A stretch of 9,456 nucleotides of DNA from Chloroflexota bacterium (GTDB taxonomy: Bacteria; Chloroflexota; Limnocylindria; Limnocylindrales; CSP1-4), in contig JAGDMV010000064.1 of NCBI GenBank assembly GCA_017860675.1, positions 1-9,456 on the forward strand, written 5' to 3'. Positions 1 through 7,167 of this stretch are shown one piece after another (the first letter of the stretch is position 1; the number at the start of each line of letters is the position of its first letter). A model generated the notes under the pieces. It ran no database searches. It saw nothing but the letters and a program-made list of their open reading frames with translations, and was not told the DNA's origin. The position numbers and the translations under genes are program-made.

Positions 1-699
1 CGCCGCGTCGACGAGCGAGCGCAGGATCAGCAGGCCGTCGTCCGAGCCCAGGATCGCCTCCGCGGCGCGCTCCGGGTGAGGCATCAGGCCGGCGACGTTG
101 CCGGCCGCGTTCGTCACCCCGGCGATTCCCCGGACCGAGCCGTTGGGGTTGGCCGGATCGTCCGGATCGGCAGCGATCGTCCCGTCGGCCGCGGCGTAGT
201 GCAGCCAGGCCTGCCCCGACAGCTCGAGCTCATCAAGGGTCGCGTCGTCGGCGAAGTAGCAGCCCTCCCCGTGGGCGACCGGCAGCCGGAGAAGGCTCCC
301 TGGAGCGATCCCCGTGGTGAACGGCGTGTCCTGCCGGGCCGGCTGGACGAGCACCTCGCGGCAGACAAAGCGCAGGCTCCGGTTCCGGAGCAGGGCGCCC
401 GGGACGAGGCCCGCCTCGGCCAGCACCTGGAAGCCGTTGCAGATCCCGAGCACCAGGCCGCCGTCGGCGGCGAAGGCCGACACCGCCCGCATCACCGGCG
501 AGAAGCGAGCGATCACGCCGGCCCGCAGGTAGTCGCCGTAAGCGAAGCCGCCGGGCAGCACGACCGCGGCAACGCCGTGCAGGTCGGCCTCCTCGTGCCA
601 GAGCGCCACCGCCTCGGCCCCCGCGCGCTGGAGGCCCCAGATCGTGTCCGTGTCGCAGTTCGATCCCGGGAAGACGACGACGCCGACGCGGACGCTCAT
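1..699 (-). CDS. purQ: Phosphoribosylformylglycinamidine synthase subunit PurQ (glutaminase), 3' end cut by window edge
   Basis: PurQ is the glutamine amidotransferase subunit that supplies ammonia to PurL for converting FGAR to FGAM in cytosolic purine synthesis. The reading frame is open from the ATG at 699 to the left edge (233 codons, no stop seen). The protein begins MSVRVGVVVFPGSNCDTDT and has the class I glutaminase signature GICNGFQ with nucleophile Cys87. The remaining triad residues sit in the HPERA motif (His208, Glu210). PurQ of the three-subunit type is about 225-235 residues, so only a few residues and the stop should be missing. The start is fixed by homology. The Shine-Dalgarno is weak, and the ATG overlaps the stop of a 5-codon mini-ORF, so translation may depend on coupling from purS. 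It is last of the visible minus-strand pur genes; purL may follow. Identification is very secure. Confidence 0.97.
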   Translation of the reverse strand, partial: MSVRVGVVVFPGSNCDTDTIWGLQRAGAEAVALWHEEADLHGVAAVVLPGGFAYGDYLRAGVIARFSPVMRAVSAFAADGGLVLGICNGFQVLAEAGLVPGALLRNRSLRFVCREVLVQPARQDTPFTTGIAPGSLLRLPVAHGEGCYFADDATLDELELSGQAWLHYAAADGTIAADPDDPANPNGSVRGIAGVTNAAGNVAGLMPHPERAAEAILGSDDGLLILRSLVDAA

Positions 700-713
700 C
701 GGCCGCCGCTCAT
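696..713 (-). other. Five-codon mini-ORF bridging purS and purQ by double ATGA overlaps
   Basis: On the minus strand the purS stop TGA (712-710) overlaps an ATG (713-711). This opens ATG AGC GGC GGC CGA TGA (MSGGR). The TGA of this mini-ORF (698-696) is in turn overlapped by the purQ ATG (699-697). The 9-mer CGATGAGCG occurs twice, 14 bp apart, which suggests a short tandem duplication of an ancestral ATGA junction. Whether ribosomes use the mini-ORF is inference. It would act as a termination-reinitiation relay rather than encode a functional peptide. Confidence 0.45.
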
Positions 714-1024
714 CGCCCGCTGCCGGTCGACGAGGCGCCGCCGATCAGCTCGATGCCGTACTGCTCGATCAGCGGGTTTGACAGCAGCTCGCCGGCCAGT
801 CGCTCCACGACGGCCCGGGCGGCGGCTTCATCGGCTGCTTCGACGGTCAGCTCCACCCGGCGCCCGACGCGGATCGCGCCGACGCCGCTCACGCCCAGGT
901 GGGGCAGGCTCTGCTCCACCGCCCGGCCCTGCGGGTCGAGGATGCCCTCCTTGGGCGTGACGTTGACCGCGAAGCAGAAGCTGGCGGTGGCCTGGCTGGC
1001 GGTGGCCTGGCTGGCAGTGCTCAT
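710..1024 (-). CDS. purS: Phosphoribosylformylglycinamidine synthase subunit PurS
   Basis: PurS is the small structural subunit that bridges PurQ and PurL in the three-component FGAM synthase. The recognisable domain starts near residue 16 (FCFAVNVTPKEGILDPQGRAV) and continues through the IRVGRRVELTVEA strand, ending with LLSNPLIEQYGIELI. The family is normally about 80-85 residues; this one is 104. The surplus is an N-terminal stretch (residues 2-15) built from a repeated Ala-Ser-Gln-Ala-Thr unit and a short tail (GGASSTGSGR). The start is the ATG at 1024, which overlaps the purC stop as ATGA. No other in-frame ATG, GTG or TTG lies between it and the conserved core. A GGAGG lies about 13 nt upstream inside purC. 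Family assignment is secure; the function of the extension is unknown. Confidence 0.95.
   Translation of the reverse strand: MSTASQATASQATASFCFAVNVTPKEGILDPQGRAVEQSLPHLGVSGVGAIRVGRRVELTVEAADEAAARAVVERLAGELLSNPLIEQYGIELIGGASSTGSGR
980..1019. repeat. 15-bp tandem repeat (about 2.7 copies) at the 5' end of purS
   Basis: The plus-strand unit gctggcggtggcctg occurs perfectly at 980-994 and 995-1009, followed by a 10-bp partial copy at 1010-1019 with one mismatch. Because 15 is a multiple of 3, it keeps the purS frame and encodes the repeated TASQA-type residues before the PurS core. Confidence 0.9.
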
Positions 1025-1944
1025 CGGCCGATGACGTCCTCCTCGACGTAGCGGGTGAAGCTCGCCCCGGTGATCCGCTCATAGGCGGCGACGTAGCGCT
1101 CGCGGGTCCCCGCTACCACCTCGGGCGGCAGGGCCGGTCCGGGCGGGGTCTTGCCCCACGGCTGCGTCTCCAGCCAGTCGCGCAAGAACTGCTTGTCGAA
1201 GCTGGCCTGGGGACGCCCCGGCTGGTAGGCGGCGGCCTCCCAGAAGCGCGAAGAGTCGGGGGTCAGCACCTCGTCGACGAGGAGCAGCTCACCGCTGCCC
1301 GGGTCGACCCCGAACTCGAACTTGGTGTCGGCCAGGATGATGCCGGCCCGCCTGCAGACCGCCGCTCCGTAGCGGTACAGCCGCAGCGAGAGGTCGCGGA
1401 CGCGCTCGGCCAGCCGGTCGCCGTCGGCCCGCACGCCGCGCAGCAGCTGGACCATGGCGTCGAAGCTGATCGGCTCATCGTGGCCTCGCTCGGCCTTGGT
1501 CGAGGGGGTGAACAGCGGCTCGGGCAGGCGGTCGCTCTCGCGCAGTCCCGGCGGCAGGCGGAGTCCCGAGACGACGCCGCTCGACCGGTAGTCCTTCCAG
1601 CCGGAGCCCGAGAGGTAGCCGCGGACGACGCACTCGACCGGCAGGACCTCCGCCCGGCGGCAGAGCATCATCCGGCCGCGCAGGCCGGCAACGTGGGGGC
1701 GAAAGGGGGCAGGCAGGCGGGTCGGGTCGGTCTCGAGGAGGTGGTTTGCCACCAGGCAGGCAGTCTCGCGGAACCAGAAGCGCGACAGGCCGGTGAGCAC
1801 GCGTCCCTTGTCGGGGATCGGCGTCGGCATCACGACGTCGAACGCGGAGACCCGGTCGGAGGCGATGAGCAGAAGCCGCTCATCGTCGACCGCGTACAGG
1901 TCGCGGACCTTGCCGGAGCGCACGAAACCGTCAGCCAGCGTCAT
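1021..1944 (-). CDS. purC: Phosphoribosylaminoimidazole-succinocarboxamide synthase (SAICAR synthetase)
   Basis: PurC joins CAIR and aspartate with ATP hydrolysis to give SAICAR, in the cytosol. The 307-residue protein is the longer, yeast ADE1-like form rather than the ~240-residue short form. Visible motifs are SGKVRDLY (10-17, nucleotide binding), SDRVSAFD (29-36), IPDKG, the signature ECVVRGYLSGSGWK, FTPSTKA, LLVDEVLTPDSSRFW and SFDKQFLRDWL near the C-terminus. The ATG at 1944 overlaps the purB stop as ATGA, and the purC stop overlaps the purS ATG the same way, so it is in the middle of a translationally coupled chain. A GAGG-containing purine-rich stretch precedes the start. It consumes the CAIR made by PurE, encoded upstream on the same strand. 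No oddities are seen. Confidence 0.97.
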   Translation of the reverse strand: MTLADGFVRSGKVRDLYAVDDERLLLIASDRVSAFDVVMPTPIPDKGRVLTGLSRFWFRETACLVANHLLETDPTRLPAPFRPHVAGLRGRMMLCRRAEVLPVECVVRGYLSGSGWKDYRSSGVVSGLRLPPGLRESDRLPEPLFTPSTKAERGHDEPISFDAMVQLLRGVRADGDRLAERVRDLSLRLYRYGAAVCRRAGIILADTKFEFGVDPGSGELLLVDEVLTPDSSRFWEAAAYQPGRPQASFDKQFLRDWLETQPWGKTPPGPALPPEVVAGTRERYVAAYERITGASFTRYVEEDVIGR

Positions 1945-3346
1945 CCCGCCTCACCCCCGTTCGACGCTCCCGGACCAGGCGCAGCCGGGTCTCGCTGCGG
2001 GCCGGCCGCAGGCGAGCCATCACGCGCCACCTCTCTCGCGTGCCGGGCCGGATCGATCGCGTCGAGGCGGGCGATCATCTCCGGCACGTGGCGAAGCACG
2101 ACCGTGTCGTCGAAGCAGGCGTCGAGCTGGGCCAGGGTGAGGCGGCTGGCGGCGGACGGATCGGTGGCCAGCACGCCCTGCAGGGGCCTCCGCTCGTCGG
2201 CCGCGATCATCGCGTCGCGCTGGACGATGGCGTAAGCCTCCTCGCGCGACATGCCACCCTGCTCGATGAGGGCCACCAGGACCCGGCTGCTGGCATGGAG
2301 GCCGAGACCCCGCTCGATGTTCTCCCACATCCGCTCCGGCCGGACCACCAGCCCGGCCACCACGTCTGCCATCCGGGCCAGCATGTAGTCGAGCAGGATG
2401 GTGGCGTCGGGCAGGATCACCCGCTCGGCCGAGCTGTGGCTGATGTCGCGCTCGTGCCAGAGCGGCTGGTTCTCGAGGGCGGCGCCGGCGTAGCCCCGGA
2501 GCAGCCGGGCCAGCCCGGCGATCCGCTCGCAGGTGATCGGGTTGCGCTTGTGGGGCATCGCCGAGCTGCCCTTCTGGCCGGTGCGGAACGGCTCCTCCAG
2601 CTCCCCGATCTCGGTGTGCTGGAGGTTGCGGATCTCGGTCGCAAATCGTTCCAGCGAGCCGCCGGTGACGGCGATGGCGGCCAGCAGGGCCGCGTGCCGG
2701 TCGCGCTGCACGATCTGGGTGCTGACCGGGTCGGCGGCCAGGCCGAGCTCGGCCAGGACGACCGCCTCGATCCCCGGCCCGAGATGGCTGTAGGTCCCGA
2801 CCGGGCCTGAAACCTTGCCGGTCGCCGCGTCCTCGAACGCCCGGGCAAGGCGGTCGCGGTCGCGGGCGACCTCGAACGCCCAGCCGGCGAGCTTGAGCCC
2901 CAGCGTGGTGGGCTCGGCGTGGACGGAGTGGGTGCGGCCCATCATCACGGTGCTCGCCTCCGCCCGGGCGCGGCCGACGAGCACGGCGAGCAGGGCGTCC
3001 ACGTCGCGCAGCAGGAGCGCGCCCGCGTCGCGGAGCTGGAGGGCGAGGCCGGTGTCGACGACGTCGCTGCTGGTCAGGCCGAGGTGGAGATAGCGACCCT
3101 CCGGCCCGATCCGCTCTGCAACCTGGCTGACGAAGGCGATCACGTCGTGGTCGGTGGTCCGCTCGATCTCGGCGATCCGGTCGACGTCGACGGCGGCACG
3201 GGACTCCATCGCCGCCAGCGCCTCGGCGGGGATGCTTCCGGCCGCGGCCTGCGCCCGCGCAACGGCCAGCTCCACGCGGAGCATCGCGGCGAAGCGGGCC
3301 TCGTCGCTCCAGACGGCGCCCATCTCGGGCCGTGTGTAGCGCCGGA

Positions 3347-3350
<4 letters not shown>
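1941..3350 (-). CDS. purB: Adenylosuccinate lyase
   Basis: PurB is a homotetrameric lyase of the fumarase/aspartase superfamily. It releases fumarate from SAICAR (giving AICAR) and from adenylosuccinate (giving AMP). The family signature GSSAMPHKRNP is at 261-271, with the catalytic serine in its flexible loop. His141 lies in GRTHSVHAEPTT, and TSSDVVDTG is also present. The start is GTG at 3350, overlapping the purD stop as GTGA, with a GGGAGGG about 5 nt upstream. The protein begins MIRRYTRPEM, as the family does. At 469 residues it is some 35 longer than the usual ~430. The surplus is a Pro/Ala/Gly-rich, probably disordered C-terminal tail after about residue 432. The stop overlaps the purC ATG. 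The catalytic core appears intact. Confidence 0.98.
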
Positions 3351-4746
<1,396 letters not shown>

Positions 4747-4750
<4 letters not shown>

Positions 4751-6066
4751 CGGGCCGCCTCCCCAGCCGCCGGGCCATTGCCGCTGCGCGGCGACCGGAT
4801 CACCGTCTGGGTCCGCTCGGGTCCGACCGAGACCACGGTGATCGGCACCCCGGCGATCTCCTCGAGCGCATCGACGTAGGCGCGAGCATTCGGCGGCAGC
4901 TCGCCGGGCGTCCTGGCATCGTGGATCTCCTCCGGCCAGCCGGGGAAGCGCTCGTAGATGGGTCGCGCCCGGCTCACCTCCTCGGCCGAGGCCGGCCAGC
5001 GCTCCACCCGCCGGCCGTCGATCTCGTAGGCGACGCAGACCGGGATCTCCGGCAGCCCCGAGAGGATGTCCAGCTTGTTGAGGATGATGCTGCTGACGCT
5101 GTTGACGTCGACTGCGTAGCGGATCGGCACCGCGTCGAACCAGCCCACCCGCCGCCGCCGCCCGGTGGTCGTGCCGAACTCGTGGCCCCGGCTGGCGATC
5201 CGCTCGCCGATCGCGTCGGTCAGCTCGGTCGGGTACGGGCCGGCCCCGACTCGCGTCGTGTAGGCCTTCATGATCCCGATCACCTCGGTCACCTGGAGGG
5301 GGCCCAGGCCTCCGCCGGTGCAGGCGCCGCCGGCCACCGGACTGGACGAAGTGACGAACGGGTACGAGCCGTGGTCGAGGTCGAGCAGCGTCCCCTGGGC
5401 GCCCTCGAACAGGAGATGCTGGCCGGCCCGCAGCGCGTCCTGCACGAGCGTCGTCGTGTCCGCCACGTGATCGCGGAGCCGAACGCCCCAGGTCAGCGCG
5501 GTCTCGACCAGAGCCGGCACGATGAAGGGCTGGCCGGTGTCGCCGAGGTGCGCCAGGAGCGCGTTCTTCTCGGGCACGACCCGTTCGAGCTTCCGGCGGA
5601 GCGCGGCGGCGTCGAGCAGGTCCTCGATGCGCACCCCCGTCCGCAGGGCCCGGTCGGCGTAGGCCGGCCCGATCCCGCGCTGCGTCGTCCCCACGGCCCC
5701 GCGGCCGAGCCCCCCTTCGCGGACCCGGTCGAGGGCCACGTGGTAGGGCATGATCACGTGGGCGGCATGGCTGACCCGGACCCGCGACACGTCGATCCCG
5801 CGGGCGGCCAGCCCGTCGAGCTCGGCGATCAGCGTGGCCGGGTTGACCACCACGCCCGGGCCGATCACCGGCACGATGTGCTCGGAGAGCACGCCCGACG
5901 GCACGAGGTGGAGCTTGAACACCTCCTCGCCGAGCACGACCGTGTGGCCGGCGTTGTCGCCGCCCTGGTAGCGCACGACGACGGACGTCTCGGGCGCCAG
6001 GAAGTCGGTGGCTTTGCCCTTGCCCTCGTCGCCCCACTGGAGCCCGACGATCACCGTCGCCGGCAT
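4747..6066 (-). CDS. purA: Adenylosuccinate synthetase
   Basis: PurA converts IMP and aspartate to adenylosuccinate using GTP, the first step of the AMP branch. The start is the ATG at 6066, giving MPATVIVGLQWGDEGKGK. It has a good GAGGA ribosome binding site 7 nt upstream, and longer in-frame starts lie in the leader without homology. Asp13 in WGDEGKGK and His41 in GGDNAGHT match the catalytic pair of the family. Further motifs are TTQRGIGPAYADRA, EGAQGTLLDLDHGSYPFVTSS and TTTGRRRRVGWFD. The length of 439 is slightly above the usual ~430 because of a short basic/Gly-rich tail. It is the first gene of the minus-strand cluster and is preceded by a long structured leader with a terminator-like hairpin. 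Its stop overlaps the purD ATG. Identification is secure. Confidence 0.98.
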
Positions 6067-6073
6067 CGGTCTG

Positions 6074-6078
6074 TCCTC
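6074..6078 (-). promoter_or_regulatory. purA ribosome binding site
   Basis: Minus-strand GAGGA lies 7 nt before the purA ATG at 6066. It fixes this start over the upstream in-frame GTG/ATG codons. It sits only about 10 nt downstream of the U-run of the leader terminator. Confidence 0.8.
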
Positions 6079-6087
6079 GGGGGAACG

Positions 6088-6119
6088 AAAAAGGCCCCGG
6101 GCCGGGCGACCAGGGACCT
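6088..6119 (-). terminator. Intrinsic terminator / candidate attenuator in the purA leader
   Basis: On the minus strand AGGTCCC (6119-6113) pairs with GGGGCCT (6098-6092) with one G-U. After a single U/C mismatch the stem continues as GGUC with CCGG-type pairs, including one more G-U, closing a GCCC tetraloop. The stem is followed at once by five U residues (6092-6088). This is a classical Rho-independent terminator placed between a promoter and the first gene of its operon, 10 nt before the ribosome binding site. Attenuation is therefore the natural reading. It could alternatively end purE transcripts. Confidence 0.7.
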
Positions 6120-6234
6120 GCCGGGTGCACGCCCCCCTCGGTCGGTGCCGGGACGGCACCGGGAGGCGGACCTGGGGACGGCTCGTCTCACCGCGACGGG
6201 CCGCCGACCTCGGACAACGTCGGCTCTCCTGCGG

Positions 6235-6266
6235 GTTCGGGGAGGGCCCCGCCTGTTCGGGGAGGG
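6235..6266 (-). repeat. Two 12-bp direct repeats, 20 bp apart, at the presumed purA transcription start
   Basis: The plus-strand 12-mer gttcggggaggg occurs at 6235-6246 and 6255-6266. On the minus strand this is CCCTCCCCGAAC. Centre spacing is 20 bp, about two helical turns, and the upstream copy begins a few bases after the -10 hexamer. CCGAAC matches the core of the Bacillus PurBox (AWWWCCGAACWWT), though flanks and direct orientation differ. It is a candidate operator, or part of the leader RNA. Confidence 0.55.
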
Positions 6267-6270
6267 GGCG

Positions 6271-6279
6271 AGTATAGCA
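6271..6279 (-). promoter_or_regulatory. Extended -10 promoter of the purA operon
   Basis: The minus strand reads TGCTATACT, an extended -10 (TGn) plus a near-consensus TATAAT hexamer, striking in such GC-rich DNA. No good TTGACA-type -35 is seen 16-18 bp upstream; that place is occupied by a strong hairpin. An extended -10 can compensate for a poor -35. Initiation would be near 6264. Confidence 0.7.
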
Positions 6280-6304
6280 GGGGGCCACCTTCGCGGCGGC
6301 CCCC
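6280..6304. repeat. 10-bp inverted repeat adjoining the purA -10 element
   Basis: Arms 6280-6289 (gggggccacc) and 6295-6304 (ggcggccccc) flank a 5-nt loop (ttcgc). All ten positions pair, one by G-U. It ends one base before the extended -10 and covers the -35 position. It may be a regulator site, or a stem helping to end purE transcripts, although no U-run follows. Confidence 0.6.
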
Positions 6305-6359
6305 CCTGACAGGCCGGTCCCCGGTCGCCCGCCGCCAGCCTATCGCTCAGCCGCCGACT

Positions 6360-6381
6360 CCGGCCGTCCAGTCGCGGCCGG
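6360..6381 (-). terminator. Possible hairpin downstream of purE
   Basis: Perfect 7-bp arms ccggccg/cggccgg enclose an 8-nt loop, starting 11 bases after the purE stop in the direction of transcription. There is no U-run, so this could be a weak or Rho-assisted terminator, a 3'-end stabiliser, or chance in GC-rich DNA. Between here and the 6280-6304 repeat I see nothing else. Confidence 0.35.
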
Positions 6382-6392
6382 GGCGGCGACGT

Positions 6393-6914
6393 TCAGGCGC
6401 GTGGCTCGGCGCTGCTCTCGTCGGCCAGGATACGGGCCGTCTGCTCCGCGCGGAACGCGGCCAGGCGGGCCGCCAGCTCCTCGTCGCCGAGAGCCAGGAT
6501 CGCCACCGCGAGCAGGGCCGCGTTCTCGGCGCCGCCGATCGACACCGTGGCGACGGGGATCCCGCGCGGCATCTGTACGATCGAGAGCAGCGAATCGAGG
6601 CCGCCGAGGTGCTGGGTCGGGATCGGCACGCCGATCACCGGCAGCTGCGTCTTGGCCGCGAGCATGCCCGGAGCATGGGCGGCTCCACCGGCGCCGGCGA
6701 TCAGGACCCGGATGCCGCGCCCGGCGGCCGCCTCCGCGTACCGGGCGAGGTGGTCAGGCGTCCGGTGGGCCGACGCGACGCGCAGCTCGCACGGCACGCC
6801 GAGCTCCTCGAGCAGCGTCTTCGCCTTCTCGAGGACCGGGAAGTCGCTGCGGCTCCCGCCGACGATCCCGACGAGCGGCGCCTGGCGCTCGCCGCCAGCC
6901 ATCCTGTCATCCAT
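6393..6914 (-). CDS. purE: N5-carboxyaminoimidazole ribonucleotide mutase (PurE)
   Basis: PurE rearranges N5-CAIR to CAIR (class I), the substrate of PurC. Motifs are VGIVGGSRSDFPVLEKA (15-31; GSxSD phosphate loop), SAHRTP with the catalytic His50, and AGAGGAAHAPGMLAAKTQLPVIGVP, followed by PIPTQHLGGLDSLLSIVQMPRGIPVATV. SAHRTP is the class I form, which in other bacteria works with PurK; no purK is visible. Three in-frame ATGs are possible (6923, 6914, 6902). I choose 6914 because GGAGGG at 6924-6929 is spaced 9 nt from it, while it abuts the ATG at 6923. This gives 173 residues, normal for the family. The frame stays open upstream to 7520 but runs into the opposing gene and is not coding there. 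It is 326 bp upstream of purA and probably transcribed separately. Confidence 0.96.
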   Translation of the reverse strand: MDDRMAGGERQAPLVGIVGGSRSDFPVLEKAKTLLEELGVPCELRVASAHRTPDHLARYAEAAAGRGIRVLIAGAGGAAHAPGMLAAKTQLPVIGVPIPTQHLGGLDSLLSIVQMPRGIPVATVSIGGAENAALLAVAILALGDEELAARLAAFRAEQTARILADESSAEPRA

Positions 6915-6923
6915 GCCGACCAT

Positions 6924-6929
6924 CCCTCC
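6924..6929 (-). promoter_or_regulatory. purE ribosome binding site
   Basis: Minus-strand GGAGGG lies 9 nt before the ATG at 6914. It touches the ATG at 6923 directly, which argues for 6914 as the start. Confidence 0.65.
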
Positions 6930-7094
6930 GCGCAGCCCTGGCCGGCGGATTCTGCCGGATGACGGGGGCACGCGTGGCCGCCGCCTTGCCAACGGGTCGC
7001 AACCGGACCACGGGGGGCCGCCGGGGCCGCGCGCCGCTGTGCCGGGGTCACACCGTTGACGACCGGGCGACGGGAGACGGCGGAGGCCTTCGCG

Positions 7095-7120
7095 GTACCG
7101 CCGGAGCCGCCCGGCGGTAC
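7095..7120. repeat. Perfect 10-bp inverted repeat in the divergent region
   Basis: Arms gtaccgccgg (7095-7104) and ccggcggtac (7111-7120) are exact reverse complements around a 6-base loop, agccgc. It ends 47 bp before the GGDEF/HD-GYP start and about 180 bp from purE. It is a candidate binding site for a dimeric regulator. No U-run follows on either side, so a terminator is less likely. Confidence 0.65.
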
Positions 7121-7154
7121 TTCCGGCGTGGGTCGGGCGCACCACTCCGGCGAC

Positions 7155-7160
7155 TAGCCT
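7155..7160 (+). promoter_or_regulatory. Possible -10 element for a leaderless GGDEF/HD-GYP transcript
   Basis: TAGCCT (TAnnnT form) ends 7 bp before the GTG at 7168, and no Shine-Dalgarno precedes that GTG. This arrangement is typical of leaderless mRNAs in high-GC bacteria. No -35 is recognisable, so this is tentative. Confidence 0.35.
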
Positions 7161-7167
7161 ACGTGTC

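Larger units (their letters stand above)
6067..6264 (-). promoter_or_regulatory. Long structured 5' leader of the purA-purQ operon
   Basis: About 200 nt separate the predicted start of transcription (near 6264) from the purA ATG, and no protein gene is credible here. In transcription order the RNA could form a hairpin at 6224-6203 (arms GCCGAC/GTCGGC). Abutting it is 6202-6180 (GGC-CGUC paired with GACG-GCC around one C/A mismatch). Then come a 7-bp perfect hairpin at 6161-6143 (CGGTGCC/GGCACCG) and the terminator-like stem at 6119-6088. A minus-strand CCAGG at 6175-6171 could compete by pairing with CCTGG (6114-6110) in the terminator arm. I found no ligand-binding core of a purine, PRPP, ZTP or T-box RNA. 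Stems are read by eye, not by folding software. Confidence 0.5.
6930..7167. other. Divergent intergenic region between purE and the GGDEF/HD-GYP gene
   Basis: About 250 bp separate the two divergent starts and must hold both promoters. I see a perfect 10-bp inverted repeat (7095-7120), a plus-strand TTGACG at 7056-7061 without a convincing -10 at the usual distance, and a TAGCCT just before the plus-strand gene. No clear purE promoter can be named. No RNA gene or small ORF is credible. Confidence 0.6.

Noticed and set aside
4751..6130. Extension of the purD frame upstream to give a 927-residue protein
   Set aside because: The added part is out-of-frame purA sequence; PurD homology and an RBS begin at 4750.
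6088..6200. Leader peptide for ribosome-mediated attenuation
   Set aside because: Only GTG-initiated frames without a ribosome binding site and without a regulatory codon run are seen; they run out of frame into purA.
6067..6264. Known riboswitch or T-box in the purA leader
   Set aside because: GTCCGAG resembles one block of the ykkC family, and GGGCGTGCACC faintly recalls the T-box motif. The other required blocks (GGGAUAAAAG-like, GGGUGGNACCGCG, specifier loop, purine riboswitch core) are not present.
7056..7061. TTGACG as a -35 box for the plus-strand gene
   Set aside because: The position 16-18 bp downstream is GC-rich with no -10-like hexamer.
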